Assembly: GCA_030705955.1 (NCBI GenBank)
Contig: JAUZPL010000001.1
Coordinates: 62,001-126,000, forward strand
Direction of reading: 5' to 3'
Origin: Bacillota bacterium
GTDB taxonomy: Bacteria > Bacillota > Bacilli > Bacillales > Cytobacillaceae
DNA length: 64,000 nucleotides
Of this stretch, positions 30,029-42,364 are shown in pieces (position 1 is the stretch's first letter; each line of letters starts with the position of its first letter). The notes under the pieces are model-generated. The model saw nothing but the letters and a program-made list of their open reading frames with translations, did no database searches and was not told the DNA's origin. The position numbers and the translations under genes were made by a program.

Positions 30029-33000
30029 ATGCGTGATCATACCTCTATAGAAAAAAAACAGCTTTTTCAACATTTGCTTCAACATATCCACTTAACTGAG
30101 GATCAGATGATGATTCATTTTGAAAATGCTGAAATGGAAAATGTAATAGTTGAAAGAAAAATAAATAAATGGCACCTTCATTTTACATTTGAAAAAATAT
30201 TGCCTTATCAAATCTATATTCGTTTTGTTTCTCAGCTTGAAAAAACCTTTTCTCACATTGCTGCCATTTCATATAAAATCCTTGTACTTGACCAAGGATT
30301 CTCACCTGAAATTTTACTAGATTACTGGAAACCTTGTATTACACAAATTGATGGAATTGCACCGCCGCTTTTAAAGCTTTTAAATGAACAGATTCCTGAG
30401 GTTCAAGGAAATAAGCTCATTCTGGCTGTTCGAAACGATACAGAGGGAATGGCGATAACGCGCAAATATGGTGGAATGATACAGGAAATCTATCAATCAT
30501 TTGGATTTCCTCTACTCGGAATTGATACAAGAATTAAGAGTGATGAGCAAAACGTAGAATATGAACAGTTTTTAATTGAGAAAGCAAAAGAGGACCAAGA
30601 ACGTGCTCTATTAGCAATGATTGAAATGCAGAAGAAAGAAGCGGAAAGAGATATGCCTTCTCAGGAAGGACTTGTGGGGCCTTTAACAATAGGTCTGACT
30701 ATAAAGGATGACGCTGATTTCCGCAGGTTAATTGATATTGTTGATGAAGAGAGAAGAATTGCGATTGAAGGATACATTTTTGATGTAGAAACAAAAGAAC
30801 TTCGAAGTGGCCGAACTCTTTTAACCTTTAAAATTACTGATTATACAAGCTCCATCATGGTAAAAATGTTTTCCCGAGATAAAGAGGATGCAGCTCTTTA
30901 TCAGCATGTAAAAAAAGGAATGTGGGTGAAAGTAAGAGGAAGCATTCAAAACGATACCTTTGTTCGGGATCTCATCATGATTGGAAATGATGTTAATGAG
31001 ATTAAACCTGTTGAACGGAAGGATACAGCACCTGATAATGAAAAGCGGGTTGAGTTGCATCTGCATACCCCTATGAGCCAAATGGATGCTGTTACACCTG
31101 TAAAAGCCCTTGTAGCTCAGGCGAAAAAATGGGGGCATAAAGCGATTGCGATAACAGACCACGCTGTTGCTCAATCATTTCCAGAAGCGTATGCGGAAGG
31201 AAAAAAGAATGATGTGAAAATTCTATTTGGTGTTGAAGCAAACCTAATTGATGATGGTGTACCTATTGCTTATAATGATGCACATCGATTGCTAGCTGAT
31301 GATACGTATGTTGTTTTCGACGTTGAAACTACGGGATTATCGGCTGTCTATAATACAATTATCGAACTTGCAGCGGTAATGGTTAAAAATGGGGAAGTTA
31401 TTGACCGGTTTGAATCATTTGCAAATCCGCATCATCGTCTTTCAGCAACTACTATTAACCTAACGGGCATTACAGATGATTTAGTGGAAAATGCACCAGA
31501 GGTTTCTGAGGTCCTTGAGCGTTTTTATAAATGGGCAGGGGACTCAATACTTGTAGCACACAATGCCACCTTTGATATGGGCTTTTTAAATGTAGGTTAT
31601 AAAAAAATGGGGCTAGAAAAAGCAAAGAACCCTGTTATTGATACGTTGGAGCTAGGGCGCTTTTTATATCCTCAATTAAAGAATCATCGTTTAAATACAC
31701 TTGCAAAGAAATTTGACATTGAATTAACACAGCACCATCGAGCTATTTATGATGCTGAAGCAACAGGATACTTGTTATTAAAAATGTTAAAAGATGCCCT
31801 TGAAAAAGGGATAGAGTTTCATGATCAATTCAATGACAATATGGGAAAAGGAAATGCTTTTCAAAGAGCTCGTCCATACCATTGCACATTGCTCGTCCAA
31901 AATGAAGTTGGCCTTAAGAACCTTTTTAAACTTGTATCCATTTCCCATCTAAATTATTTTTATCGAGTTCCAAGGATACCAAGGTCCGTCCTTCAAAAAT
32001 ATCGTGAAGGAATTTTGGTGGGGTCTGGATGTGATAAAGGTGAAGTATTTGAAGGAATGATGCAAAAATCACCTGAAGAGGTTGAAGTTGCAGCACGTTT
32101 TTATGATTTTATAGAGGTTATGCCAAAGGCTGTTTATGCTCCATTATTAGAAATGGAGTTAGTTCAAGACCAAAAATCACTTGAAGACATAATCGGAAAT
32201 ATTGTAAGACTTGGAGAAAAAAATGGTACACCTGTTGTGGCAACAGGAAATGTGCACTATTTAAATGAAAACGATAAAATATACCGTAAAATTTTGATTA
32301 ACTCTCAAGGTGGCGCTAATCCATTAAACCGTCACCAACTGCCAGATGTCCATTTTAGGACAACGAATGAAATGCTTGATGCTTTCGCTTTCCTAGGTTC
32401 TGAAAAGGCAAAGGAAATTGTTGTGACCAACACAAACAAAATTGCTGATTTAATAGATCACATAAAGCCAATAAAGGATGACTTATACACACCAAGAATT
32501 GAAGGCGCAGAGGAAGAAATGCGTGAGATGAGTTATTCTATGGCACATAAAATCTATGGGAATCCGCTTCCGACCATTGTAGAGGAAAGGCTCGAGAAAG
32601 AGTTAAAAAGTATCATTGGCCATGGCTTTGCCGTTATTTACTTAATTGCCCATAAGCTTGTAAAAAAATCTCTGAATGATGGCTACCTGGTTGGTTCCCG
32701 TGGATCGGTCGGTTCTTCTTTAGTTGCTACCATGACTGAAATAACAGAGGTAAATCCACTGCCTCCACATTATGTTTGTCCTGAATGTAAACTGTCGGAG
32801 TTTTTTAATGATGGTTCTGTAGGATCAGGCTTTGACCTGCCGGATAAGAATTGTCCGAATTGTGGAGTGAAATACCGTAAGGATGGACACGATATACCAT
32901 TTGAAACATTCCTTGGATTTAAGGGAGATAAAGTACCAGATATAGATTTAAACTTTTCTGGGGAATATCAGCCTAGGGCCCATAATTATACGAAGGTTCT

Positions 33001-34357
33001 CTTTGGTGAAGATAATGTTTTTCGTGCTGGAACAATTGGTACCGTAGCAGATAAAACTGCTTTTGGGTATGTAAAGGCCTATCAACAGGAAAATAATTTA
33101 CTTCTGCGGAATGCCGAGATAGACCGCCTAGCTAAAGGCTGTACAGGAGTAAAAAGAACAACTGGACAGCATCCAGGTGGAATCATCGTTATTCCTGATT
33201 ATATGGATATTTATGATTTTTCACCTATTCAATATCCTGCTGATGATAATTCATCGGAATGGCGGACAACACATTTTGATTTCCATTCCATTCATGATAA
33301 TGTTTTGAAACTTGATATTCTTGGGCATGACGACCCAACAGTTATTAGAATGCTTCAAGATCTTAGTGGGATAGATCCAAAAACCATTCCAACTGATGAC
33401 CCTGAGGTCATGAAAATTTTTAGTTGTACAGATCCGCTTGGTGTTACAGAAGAACAGATCATGTGTAAAACTGGGACACTTGGTATTCCTGAATTTGGTA
33501 CAAGATTTGTCCGGCAAATGCTTGAAGATACAAAACCAACTACCTTTTCTGAGTTAGTTCAAATATCTGGTCTTTCTCACGGCACTGATGTCTGGCTTGG
33601 AAATGCACAAGAATTAATTCAAAATAATATTTGTACACTAAGTGAAGTAATCGGTTGTCGTGACGATATCATGGTTTACCTTATTTACCAAGGGCTAGAA
33701 CCCGCATTTGCTTTTAAAATCATGGAATCTGTTCGTAAGGGTAAAGGATTAACAGAGGAAATGGAAGCAGAAATGCGTAAGAATGAAGTGCCAGAGTGGT
33801 ATATTGATTCCTGCAAGAAAATCAAATATATGTTCCCGAAAGCCCACGCAGCGGCGTATGTTTTAATGGCTGTTCGTATTGCTTATTTTAAAGTGCATAT
33901 GCCCCTTTTATACTATGCCGCCTATTTTACTGTAAGAGCAGAGGATTTTGATATCGAAGCGATGGTAAAGGGTTCAGAGGCAATACGGTCAAAAATTGCA
34001 GAAATAAATGCAAAAGGACTAGACGCTTCTACTAAGGAAAAAAACCTGTTGACAGTATTGGAGCTTGCCCTTGAAATGTCAGAAAGAGGGTTCTCTTTCC
34101 AAAAAATCAATCTATATAAATCTGATGCAGCAGAATTTAAAATTGAAGGTAATACTTTGATTCCACCATTTAACTCCATTCCAGGTTTAGGAACAAACGC
34201 GGCTGTTAATATTGTGGCCGCAAGAGAAAATGGAGAATTTTTATCAAAAGAAGATTTACAGCAGCGTGGAAAAGTATCAAAAACCATACTAGAGTATTTA
34301 GATAAACAAGGTGTATTGTCAGATCTTCCGGAGCAGAACCAATTGTCATTATTTTAA
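30029..34357 (+). CDS. polC: DNA polymerase III alpha subunit, PolC type
   Basis: PHP, embedded 3'-5' exonuclease '[23 protein letters not shown]', zinc motif 'CPECK...CPNCG', '[24 protein letters not shown]'. Confidence 0.98.
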   Translation: MRDHTSIEKKQLFQHLLQHIHLTEDQMMIHFENAEMENVIVERKINKWHLHFTFEKILPYQIYIRFVSQLEKTFSHIAAISYKILVLDQGFSPEILLDYWKPCITQIDGIAPPLLKLLNEQIPEVQGNKLILAVRNDTEGMAITRKYGGMIQEIYQSFGFPLLGIDTRIKSDEQNVEYEQFLIEKAKEDQERALLAMIEMQKKEAERDMPSQEGLVGPLTIGLTIKDDADFRRLIDIVDEERRIAIEGYIFDVETKELRSGRTLLTFKITDYTSSIMVKMFSRDKEDAALYQHVKKGMWVKVRGSIQNDTFVRDLIMIGNDVNEIKPVERKDTAPDNEKRVELHLHTPMSQMDAVTPVKALVAQAKKWGHKAIAITDHAVAQSFPEAYAEGKKNDVKILFGVEANLIDDGVPIAYNDAHRLLADDTYVVFDVETTGLSAVYNTIIELAAVMVKNGEVIDRFESFANPHHRLSATTINLTGITDDLVENAPEVSEVLERFYKWAGDSILVAHNATFDMGFLNVGYKKMGLEKAKNPVIDTLELGRFLYPQLKNHRLNTLAKKFDIELTQHHRAIYDAEATGYLLLKMLKDALEKGIEFHDQFNDNMGKGNAFQRARPYHCTLLVQNEVGLKNLFKLVSISHLNYFYRVPRIPRSVLQKYREGILVGSGCDKGEVFEGMMQKSPEEVEVAARFYDFIEVMPKAVYAPLLEMELVQDQKSLEDIIGNIVRLGEKNGTPVVATGNVHYLNENDKIYRKILINSQGGANPLNRHQLPDVHFRTTNEMLDAFAFLGSEKAKEIVVTNTNKIADLIDHIKPIKDDLYTPRIEGAEEEMREMSYSMAHKIYGNPLPTIVEERLEKELKSIIGHGFAVIYLIAHKLVKKSLNDGYLVGSRGSVGSSLVATMTEITEVNPLPPHYVCPECKLSEFFNDGSVGSGFDLPDKNCPNCGVKYRKDGHDIPFETFLGFKGDKVPDIDLNFSGEYQPRAHNYTKVLFGEDNVFRAGTIGTVADKTAFGYVKAYQQENNLLLRNAEIDRLAKGCTGVKRTTGQHPGGIIVIPDYMDIYDFSPIQYPADDNSSEWRTTHFDFHSIHDNVLKLDILGHDDPTVIRMLQDLSGIDPKTIPTDDPEVMKIFSCTDPLGVTEEQIMCKTGTLGIPEFGTRFVRQMLEDTKPTTFSELVQISGLSHGTDVWLGNAQELIQNNICTLSEVIGCRDDIMVYLIYQGLEPAFAFKIMESVRKGKGLTEEMEAEMRKNEVPEWYIDSCKKIKYMFPKAHAAAYVLMAVRIAYFKVHMPLLYYAAYFTVRAEDFDIEAMVKGSEAIRSKIAEINAKGLDASTKEKNLLTVLELALEMSERGFSFQKINLYKSDAAEFKIEGNTLIPPFNSIPGLGTNAAVNIVAARENGEFLSKEDLQQRGKVSKTILEYLDKQGVLSDLPEQNQLSLF

Positions 34358-34400
34358 GTGCAGGAATTGATTCAAATGCTTCTTAGCCTGTCGAATTGAT

Positions 34401-34429
34401 TTGCATATCTACAATGGTTATGTTATAGT
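34401..34429 (+). promoter_or_regulatory. SigA-type promoter for rimP-nusA operon
   Basis: TTGCAT N17 TATAGT with TGN extension. Confidence 0.7.
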
Positions 34430-34435
34430 TTTATT

Positions 34436-34507
34436 GGAAATACTAAGAAATACTCTCGTAATTAAGAGTGGGGAAACCCGCTCTTTTGTATTGTTTCCAC
34501 TTTTTTT
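34436..34507 (+). terminator. Leader hairpin/attenuator upstream of rimP-nusA
   Basis: AAGAGTGGG-GAAA-CCCGCTCTT (34464-34485) nested in GGAAATAC/GTATTGTTTCC followed by TTTTTTT. Confidence 0.65.
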
Positions 34508-34572
34508 GAGTAGATAAAACTTTCCGTTAAAAACGTTAAATATGGTACTTCATTTCAAAAAGGAGGGTAAGT

Positions 34573-35040
34573 ATGAGCAAGGTAACGGAAGTAGTTGAAG
34601 AGCTGGCAAAGCCTATTTTGACTGAACTTGGATTAGATTTAGTCGAGATTGAGTATGTAAAAGAAGGAAAAGACTGGTTTCTTCGCGTATATATCGACAA
34701 GGAGCAAGGGGTTGATATAGAAGATTGCGGTCACGCTAGTGAAAAATTAAGCGAAAAGCTTGATGAAATTGATCCTATTCCTCATAACTACTTTCTCGAG
34801 GTATCTTCCCCAGGTGCAGAACGGCCTCTTAAAAAGGAAAAGGATTTTGAAAATGCAATTGGCAAATACATATTTATGAAAACATATGAGCCGGTTGAAG
34901 GAGAAAAAACCTTTGAAGGGACATTACTACAATTTGATGGCCGTACCATTACAATTGAAGTCAGAATAAAAACGCGTAAGAAGGTTTATGAAATTCCTTA
35001 TGAGAAAGTAGCGAGTGCACGTTTAGCTATTCAATTTTAA
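34573..35040 (+). CDS. rimP: Ribosome maturation factor RimP (YlxS)
   Basis: '[35 protein letters not shown]', '[14 protein letters not shown]'. Confidence 0.97.
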   Translation: MSKVTEVVEELAKPILTELGLDLVEIEYVKEGKDWFLRVYIDKEQGVDIEDCGHASEKLSEKLDEIDPIPHNYFLEVSSPGAERPLKKEKDFENAIGKYIFMKTYEPVEGEKTFEGTLLQFDGRTITIEVRIKTRKKVYEIPYEKVASARLAIQF

Positions 35041-35089
35041 CCAAAATTAAAAATGAAAAAGAATTAGTCTGTGAGGGGGATATGATCAA

Positions 35090-36214
35090 ATGAGCAGCGA
35101 ATTATTAGATGCTCTTACATTACTGGAAAAAGAAAAAGGCATTTCCAGAGATGTATTAATTGATGCAATAGAGGCAGCACTTGTTTCGGCTTACCGCCGT
35201 AATTTTAATCAGGCACAAAATGTACGAATTGACCTTAATTTACAAACAGGATCAATGCGTGTTTTTGCAAGAAAAGAAGTAGTAGATCAAGTATTTGATC
35301 CACGTCTTGAAATTTCTTTAGATGAAGCTACAAAAATCAGTCCTAACTACCAGGTCGAAGATGTGGTGGAAATGGAAGTTACTCCAAAGAATTTTGGCCG
35401 GATTGCAGCACAAACTGCAAAACAGGTTGTAACTCAACGTGTTCGAGAAGCCGAAAGAGGAATTATTTATTCCGAATTCATTGACCGTGAAGAAGACATC
35501 ATGACCGGGATTGTACAAAGGCTAGATTCAAAATTTATCTATGTAAGTCTTGGTAAGATTGAAGCACTTCTTCCTGTAAATGAACAAATGCCAAATGAAC
35601 GGTATAAACCACATGACCGAATTAAAGTTTTTATTACAAAAGTGGAAAAAACAACAAAAGGTCCTCAAATTTTTGTTTCAAGAACACATCCCGGACTTTT
35701 AAAGCGTTTATTTGAAATTGAAGTACCAGAAATTTATGACGGGACAGTTGAAATAAAATCGGTTGCAAGAGAAGCCGGTGACCGCTCGAAAATTTCGGTA
35801 CATTCAGACAACCATGAGGTAGACCCAGTTGGCTCATGTGTCGGTCAAAAGGGTACTCGCGTTCAGGCTATTGTAAATGAATTAAAAGGTGAAAAGATTG
35901 ATATCGTAAAATGGTCAGAAGATCCAGTTGTATTTGTTGCTAATTCATTAAGTCCGTCAAAGGTTCTTGATGTTATGGTAAATGAAGCTGAAAAAGCAAC
36001 GACTGTTGTAGTTCCAGATTATCAACTATCACTTGCAATAGGTAAACGTGGGCAAAATGCTCGTTTAGCCGCAAAGCTCACTGGCTGGAAGATTGATATT
36101 AAATCAGAAACAGATGCTCGTGAACTTGGGATTTATCCTAGGGAAGAAACGATTAAGCTATTTGAAAATGAAACTGATCTTGATTATGACCTAGAAGATG
36201 ATGAATTGGAATAA
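35090..36214 (+). CDS. nusA: Transcription termination/antitermination protein NusA
   Basis: S1/KH domains, '[31 protein letters not shown]'. Confidence 0.98.
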   Translation: MSSELLDALTLLEKEKGISRDVLIDAIEAALVSAYRRNFNQAQNVRIDLNLQTGSMRVFARKEVVDQVFDPRLEISLDEATKISPNYQVEDVVEMEVTPKNFGRIAAQTAKQVVTQRVREAERGIIYSEFIDREEDIMTGIVQRLDSKFIYVSLGKIEALLPVNEQMPNERYKPHDRIKVFITKVEKTTKGPQIFVSRTHPGLLKRLFEIEVPEIYDGTVEIKSVAREAGDRSKISVHSDNHEVDPVGSCVGQKGTRVQAIVNELKGEKIDIVKWSEDPVVFVANSLSPSKVLDVMVNEAEKATTVVVPDYQLSLAIGKRGQNARLAAKLTGWKIDIKSETDARELGIYPREETIKLFENETDLDYDLEDDELE

Positions 36215-36225
36215 AGTAGAGGTGA

Positions 36226-36513
36226 ATGATCGTGAACAAAGCTAAAAAAGTTCCAATGCGTAAATGTGTTGCAACTGGTGAAATGAAGCCGAAAAAAGAA
36301 CTCGTTCGCATCGTTCGCTCTAAAGAAGGAGAAGTATCTATAGATTTAACCGGAAAAAAATCCGGTAGGGGTGCTTATCTTTCTAAAGATAAGGAAGCAG
36401 TTGAGCTAGCTAAGAAAAAAAATTCCTTATCCAATCACTTAGAGGTTCCCATCGATCACACATTATACGATGAACTTATTGAGCTTATTGAGAAGGAGAA
36501 ACGACAATCCTGA
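36226..36513 (+). CDS. rnpM: YlxR/RnpM RNA-binding protein (GTG 36232 also possible start)
   Basis: '[45 protein letters not shown]'. Confidence 0.93.
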   Translation: MIVNKAKKVPMRKCVATGEMKPKKELVRIVRSKEGEVSIDLTGKKSGRGAYLSKDKEAVELAKKKNSLSNHLEVPIDHTLYDELIELIEKEKRQS

Positions 36514-36815
36514 TGAATGCTAATCAATGGATGTCATTACTTGGCTTGGCCAATCGGGCAAGAAAATTAGTAACGGGTGAAGAGCTTTCTGTGAAGGAAA
36601 TCAGGCGCGGAAAAGCAAAGCTGATTTTATTATCACGAGATGCGTCAAGTAATACGGCGAAGAAAATAACAGATAAATGTAATTCTTACGCAATTCCACT
36701 CCGAATTGTTGAAGACCGCTATCTTCTTGGCCAAGCAATTGGCAAAGAAGCCCGCGTGGTTGTAGCTGTAATGGATGCAGGATTTGCTAAAAAACTCGTA
36801 ACATTGCTCGATTAA
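36513..36815 (+). CDS. rplGB: L7Ae-family K-turn-binding ribosomal protein YlxQ
   Basis: '[37 protein letters not shown]'. Confidence 0.93.
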   Translation: MNANQWMSLLGLANRARKLVTGEELSVKEIRRGKAKLILLSRDASSNTAKKITDKCNSYAIPLRIVEDRYLLGQAIGKEARVVVAVMDAGFAKKLVTLLD

Positions 36816-36834
36816 TTCTAGCGGGGGTGAAAGA

Positions 36835-39102
36835 ATGAGTAAAACGCGTGTATATGAATACGCTAAAAAACACAATATTTCTAGTAAAGAAGTTATTTCT
36901 AAATTAAAAGATATGAACGTAGAGGTTTCGAATCATATGGCAACTATTGAAAATACAGAAATTGTTAAGCTTGATGCAATCTATAATAAAAAAGATGAAA
37001 AGTCACAACCGAAACAACAAAAACAATCAGTAAAGCCTGCTGTTCAAAATGGAAGTACAAATCCTGAAGAAAAACGTCCACAGGTTCAGCCAAAAGCCGC
37101 ACCTAAGGCGTTTGAGGATGATGATGAAAAGATTGTTACTGTTCCAAGTAAGGTAAAAGTGGCACCTCCTAAAGCAAGAGAAGGAAAAAAACACGAACAA
37201 GAATATCAATCTAAAGAAAACAAAGCCTTTAATAAGGGAAAAACAAAAAATAAACCGGGACAACAGCAAAACCGAAATCACCAAAATAATAAGAAAGCTC
37301 ATACCCCAGTTCAACAAACACCACCACCTAAGAAAAAAGAAAAAGAACTGCCAACGAAGATTACCTTTAGTGAATCTTTAACGGTTGCAGAGTTAGGAAA
37401 AAAATTACACCGAGAGCCATCTGAAATCATTAAAAAATTATTCTTACTTGGTGTAATGGCGACCATTAATCAAGGGTTGGATAAAGATGCAATCGAATTA
37501 ATTGCAGGGGAATATGGTGTTGAAGTAGAAGAGGAAATTAAAGTAGACCTAACTGATCTTGAAAACCATTTTACTGAAGATAAACCAGAAGACCTTGTTG
37601 AAAGACCATCTGTCGTAACCATTATGGGCCACGTTGACCATGGTAAAACAACATTGCTGGATTCAATTAGAAACACAAAGGTTACAGAAGGCGAAGCAGG
37701 TGGAATTACCCAGCATATTGGAGCCTACCAGGTAGTTGAAAATGGCAAGAAAATTACGTTCTTAGATACACCTGGACACGCTGCATTTACAACTATGCGT
37801 GCAAGAGGTGCAAAAATCACTGATATTACCATCCTAGTTGTTGCAGCAGATGATGGTGTAATGCCACAGACTATTGAAGCGATTAACCATGCTAAAGCAG
37901 CAGAGGTTCCAATTATAGTTGCTGTTAACAAAATGGATAAGGAAGCTGCGAATGTAGATCGTGTCATGCAGGAACTTACAGAATATGGTCTAGTTTCTGA
38001 AGCATGGGGTGGAGATACTATCTTTGTACCACTTTCTGCAAAAACAGGAGAGGGAATCGATAATCTCCTTGAAATGATTCTTTTAGTTGGTGAAGTAGAA
38101 GAATATAAAGCAAATCCGAAACGTCATGCATTAGGGACAGTCATCGAAGCACAATTAGATAAGGGTCGTGGACCAGTAGCTACCTTGCTAGTTCAAAACG
38201 GAACTCTTCATATAGGAGATCCAATCGTAGTTGGTAGTACGTTTGGCCGTGTACGGGCAATGGTAAATGATCTCGGTCGTCGAGTGAAGGATGCAGGCCC
38301 ATCCACTCCTGTTGAAATTACAGGTTTAAATGAAGTACCACAGGCTGGAGATCGATTTGTTGTATTTGATGATGAAAAGACTGCTCGTCAAGTTGGGGAA
38401 GTCCGTGCTCAGGTAGCTCTTGCTGCACAGCGTGGAGAGAAATCCCGCGTAAGTCTTGAAAACTTGTTTGAACAATTAAAGCAAGGTGAAATGAAAGATC
38501 TCAATGTCATCATCAAGGCTGATGTTCAAGGCTCTGCAGAAGCGGTTGCAGCATCCTTGCAGAAAATCGATGTTCAAGGTGTGAATATTAAAATCATTCA
38601 TAGTGGTGCTGGAGCAATAAATGAATCAGATATTAGTTTAGCTACGGCATCCAATGCGATTGTGATTGGCTTTAACGTTCGACCTGATGCAAATGCTAAG
38701 CGTGCTGCTGAGGCTGAAAAGGTTGATGTACGCTTACACCGTATTATTTATAAAGTAATCGAAGAAATTGAAGCAGCCATGAAGGGTATGCTTGACCCAG
38801 AATTTGAAGAAAAAATTATTGGTCAGGCAGAAATTCGCCAAACCTTCAAGGTTTCAAAAATTGGTACGATTGCAGGATCATATGTTACTGATGGGAAAAT
38901 TACCAGAGATAGCGGCATTCGTTTAATTCGTAATGGTGTAGTTATTTTTGAAGGAGTAATTGATGACCTAAAGAGATTTAAAGATGACGCAAAAGAAGTA
39001 GCACAAGGCTATGAGTGTGGTATCACCATCAAAAACTTTAATGATGTAAAAGAAGGAGACATCATTGAAGCGTATGTGATGGAAGAAGTAGAACGTAAAT
39101 GA
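36835..39102 (+). CDS. infB: Translation initiation factor IF-2
   Basis: '[41 protein letters not shown]'. Confidence 0.99.
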   Translation: MSKTRVYEYAKKHNISSKEVISKLKDMNVEVSNHMATIENTEIVKLDAIYNKKDEKSQPKQQKQSVKPAVQNGSTNPEEKRPQVQPKAAPKAFEDDDEKIVTVPSKVKVAPPKAREGKKHEQEYQSKENKAFNKGKTKNKPGQQQNRNHQNNKKAHTPVQQTPPPKKKEKELPTKITFSESLTVAELGKKLHREPSEIIKKLFLLGVMATINQGLDKDAIELIAGEYGVEVEEEIKVDLTDLENHFTEDKPEDLVERPSVVTIMGHVDHGKTTLLDSIRNTKVTEGEAGGITQHIGAYQVVENGKKITFLDTPGHAAFTTMRARGAKITDITILVVAADDGVMPQTIEAINHAKAAEVPIIVAVNKMDKEAANVDRVMQELTEYGLVSEAWGGDTIFVPLSAKTGEGIDNLLEMILLVGEVEEYKANPKRHALGTVIEAQLDKGRGPVATLLVQNGTLHIGDPIVVGSTFGRVRAMVNDLGRRVKDAGPSTPVEITGLNEVPQAGDRFVVFDDEKTARQVGEVRAQVALAAQRGEKSRVSLENLFEQLKQGEMKDLNVIIKADVQGSAEAVAASLQKIDVQGVNIKIIHSGAGAINESDISLATASNAIVIGFNVRPDANAKRAAEAEKVDVRLHRIIYKVIEEIEAAMKGMLDPEFEEKIIGQAEIRQTFKVSKIGTIAGSYVTDGKITRDSGIRLIRNGVVIFEGVIDDLKRFKDDAKEVAQGYECGITIKNFNDVKEGDIIEAYVMEEVERK

Positions 39103-39380
39103 TTGTAGGAGCGGCGGTTTGTGAATGGTTGATTTACGACGCCCACTCCTTAAAAGATAAACGGGCAGTTTTACAAAGAATCATGACTCGTTTAAAACAA
39201 AAATACAATGTATCTGTTTCCGAAGTTGACTATCAGGATGTATGGCAAAGAACAAAGATAGCTATTGTGGTCGTCACATCTTCAAGGATATCCACTGAAA
39301 AAGAATTGCAAAACGCATTAAATTTCATTGATTCTTTTCCGGAAATAGAAAGAACAATAACCGAAATAGAATGGCTTTAA
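39099..39380 (+). CDS. ylxP: DUF503 family protein YlxP
   Basis: '[43 protein letters not shown]'. Confidence 0.93.
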   Translation: MIVGAAVCEWLIYDAHSLKDKRAVLQRIMTRLKQKYNVSVSEVDYQDVWQRTKIAIVVVTSSRISTEKELQNALNFIDSFPEIERTITEIEWL

Positions 39381-39398
39381 GATAAGAGGTGCATTTAA

Positions 39399-39758
39399 AT
39401 GAGCCTTAGAGCAAACCGCGTTGGAGAACAAATGAAGAAGGAATTAGGCGATATTATTGGCCGTAAGATCAAAGATCCAAGAATCGGCTTTGTGACTGTT
39501 ACTGACGTTCAGGTAACAGGTGATCTCCAACAGGCAAAAGTTTTTATTTCCGTTTTGGGTGATGATGAACAAAAGGAAAATACCTTAAAAGGCCTTGCAA
39601 AGGCAAAAGGTTTTATCCGTACTGAAATTGGACATCGGATTCGCCTGCGGAAAACACCTGAGATTATATTCGAATTCGACGAATCCGTAGATTATGGTAA
39701 TCGAATTGAATCACTTCTTCACCAATTACACAGTGAAGAAAAGAACGATAATAAATAA
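39399..39758 (+). CDS. rbfA: Ribosome-binding factor A
   Basis: '[49 protein letters not shown]'. Confidence 0.97.
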   Translation: MSLRANRVGEQMKKELGDIIGRKIKDPRIGFVTVTDVQVTGDLQQAKVFISVLGDDEQKENTLKGLAKAKGFIRTEIGHRIRLRKTPEIIFEFDESVDYGNRIESLLHQLHSEEKNDNK

Positions 39759-39763
39759 TAACG

Positions 39764-39795
39764 AATGGATAGACCCCGAGTCTATCCATTTTTTT
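39764..39795 (+). terminator. Intrinsic terminator between rbfA and truB
   Basis: AATGGATAGAC-cccga-GTCTATCCATT + TTTTT; 11-bp perfect stem. Confidence 0.88.
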
Positions 39796-39809
39796 AGAAG
39801 GTGACGAAA

Positions 39810-40733
39810 ATAGACGGGATATTACCACTTTATAAACCTGCGGGACTTACCTCGCATGATTGCGTTTTTAAGTTAAGAAAAATATTGAAAACAAAAAAAA
39901 TTGGCCATACTGGAACCCTTGATCCTGATGTAACGGGAGTTTTGCCAATTTGTATAGGTAAAGCAACAAAGGTTGCTGAATACATTACGGATGCTGGAAA
40001 GGCGTATGAGGGAGAAGTTGCAATTGGATATTCAACCACAACAGAAGATCGCTCTGGTGAAGTTGTTGAAGTGAAAAATGTCTCTGAGACATTTTCTAGA
40101 GCTGACATTTTAAGGGTTCTTGATTCCCTAAAAGGTGAAATTGAACAAACTCCGCCAATGTATTCTGCAGTAAAGGTAAATGGGAAAAGGCTATACGAAT
40201 ATGCTAGAAAAGGGATAGAAGTAGAAAGACCAACCCGAAAGGTAACTATTTATTCTATTACATTACTTGATGAGAGGGAGCAATACGAAGGGAACCCACT
40301 TACATTTCGCTTTCAGGTAGAGTGCAGTAAAGGTACGTATATACGAACATTGGCTGTCATGATTGGTGAAATGCTAGGCTATCCAGCACATATGTCCAGT
40401 TTAACAAGAATTCGATCTGCCTCTATGACATTGAAGGATTGCCTCTCCTTCGAGGAAGTAGAAAAACATATGGAAGATGGAACCATAAATGAGCATTTAC
40501 TTCCTTTAGAAAACGCACTTTCTCATTTGCCGAAATACCATATTAGTGATAAAGTAGCAGAGAAAGTGAAAAATGGAGCGCTAATGCCGATACCGGAATA
40601 TTTAATGAAGAGTAATGGTCCATTTGTTGCAGAAACAGAGGAAGGAATCGCTCTCGCAATCTATGACATACATCCAACAAAACCTAATATGATAAAACCG
40701 GTAAAGGTATTACGCAATGACCAAAATTTATAA
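39810..40733 (+). CDS. truB: tRNA pseudouridine(55) synthase TruB (ORF-track start GTG 39801; ATA 39810 fits the SD better)
   Basis: 'DGILPLYKPAGLTSHDCVFKLRKILKTKKIGHTGTLDPDVTGVLPICIGKATK'. Confidence 0.93.
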   Translation: MDGILPLYKPAGLTSHDCVFKLRKILKTKKIGHTGTLDPDVTGVLPICIGKATKVAEYITDAGKAYEGEVAIGYSTTTEDRSGEVVEVKNVSETFSRADILRVLDSLKGEIEQTPPMYSAVKVNGKRLYEYARKGIEVERPTRKVTIYSITLLDEREQYEGNPLTFRFQVECSKGTYIRTLAVMIGEMLGYPAHMSSLTRIRSASMTLKDCLSFEEVEKHMEDGTINEHLLPLENALSHLPKYHISDKVAEKVKNGALMPIPEYLMKSNGPFVAETEEGIALAIYDIHPTKPNMIKPVKVLRNDQNL

Positions 40734-40764
40734 AGTTTGACTCGAAGAAAAGGTGAGTTTCGTT

Positions 40765-41724
40765 GTGGAAGTAAAAATGCTTGATTTTCCTCTTCATAAA
40801 AATAATAATGAACTACCGCCCTTGGCAATGGCCCTTGGCTATTTTGATGGTGTCCATCTCGGGCATCAAAAAGTGATTCTAGCAGCTAAAGAATTCGCGC
40901 AAAATAATGGCTTAAAGTGTGCGGTGATGACATTTGATCCACACCCATCTGTTGTTTTGAAAAAGAACAATGGGGGTATTCAAAATATCACTCCTTTAAA
41001 GGATAAAATACAATTAATTAAAGAGCTTGGCATCGATTATCTGTTTATTGTTCATTTTACAGAGGACTTTGCTAGTCTTCATCCTCAGGAATTCGTTGAT
41101 CAATATATCATAGGACTCAATGTAAAGCATGTTGTTGCGGGGTTTGACTATACATATGGTCGAATGGGAAAAGGCACGATGGAAACCTTGCCATTTCACT
41201 CCAGGGACAAGTTCACTTCCTCAGTAGTACCTAAGCTAACAAATGCTGATGGAGGAGAAAAGGTGAGCTCTACTTTGATTCGAAAGCTTCTTCAAGAGGG
41301 AAAAACAAAAGAACTCCATTCACTGCTCGGAAGGTACTATATATCAAAAGGCATTGTTGTACATGGTGATAAGCGTGGAAGAACCATCGGATTTCCTACC
41401 GCTAATGTTGAAATGGAAAATAATTTTATGGTTCCTCCTCTTGGCGTTTATGCGGTTAAAATGAGGCTTTCAGGTGGTAAATGGCAAAAAGGTGTTTGCA
41501 ACATTGGGTACAAGCCAACTTTTAAAAAAGAAGCAGATCCGAAACCAACAGTCGAAATTCATGTATTTGACTTCGATGAAGAAATTTATGGTGAAAATGT
41601 TGAAGTGGAATGGCATGTGTATTTGCGCAAAGAACAAAAGTTTTCAGGAATTAATGAATTAATAGAACAAATTAATAAAGATAAACTTGCAGCTTACCAT
41701 TATTTTGACGAAAATGGATGTTAA
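40765..41724 (+). CDS. ribF: Bifunctional riboflavin kinase/FAD synthetase
   Basis: 'MALGYFDGVHLGHQKVILAAKEFA', 'KGIVVHGDKRGRTIGFPTANVEM'; GTG 40765 after AAGGTGAG. Confidence 0.95.
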   Translation: MEVKMLDFPLHKNNNELPPLAMALGYFDGVHLGHQKVILAAKEFAQNNGLKCAVMTFDPHPSVVLKKNNGGIQNITPLKDKIQLIKELGIDYLFIVHFTEDFASLHPQEFVDQYIIGLNVKHVVAGFDYTYGRMGKGTMETLPFHSRDKFTSSVVPKLTNADGGEKVSSTLIRKLLQEGKTKELHSLLGRYYISKGIVVHGDKRGRTIGFPTANVEMENNFMVPPLGVYAVKMRLSGGKWQKGVCNIGYKPTFKKEADPKPTVEIHVFDFDEEIYGENVEVEWHVYLRKEQKFSGINELIEQINKDKLAAYHYFDENGC

Positions 41725-41758
41725 ATAGTAAGAAATATGTAATATATGAAGGTTTTAC

Positions 41759-41787
41759 TTGCATTTTAAAGAAAAACATTGTATTCT
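41759..41787 (+). promoter_or_regulatory. SigA-type promoter for rpsO
   Basis: TTGCAT N17 TATTCT. Confidence 0.65.
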
Positions 41788-41812
41788 TAATATCGTATTG
41801 AAAAAGAACCTT

Positions 41813-42151
<339 letters not shown>

Positions 42152-42158
42152 TTTACAG

Positions 42159-42182
42159 AAGCGGGATTCTTCCCGCTTTTTT
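42159..42182 (+). terminator. Intrinsic terminator after rpsO
   Basis: AAGCGGGA-ttct-TCCCGCTT-TTTT. Confidence 0.88.
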
Positions 42183-42364
42183 ATTAGCTAAAAAAGTGGA
42201 CAATACATACTTTAAGTCATAAAAATTGTGCATACTATTACTGAAAAATTATATGTTATAAGTCATCTAAGGCTTTTTAATATACATTTAGAGATTTGAG
42301 CGAAAATACATTTTTTCGCATCATCCTCCGAAGAGATTTAGGTAGAGAGGGGCAAAGAAGAAAT

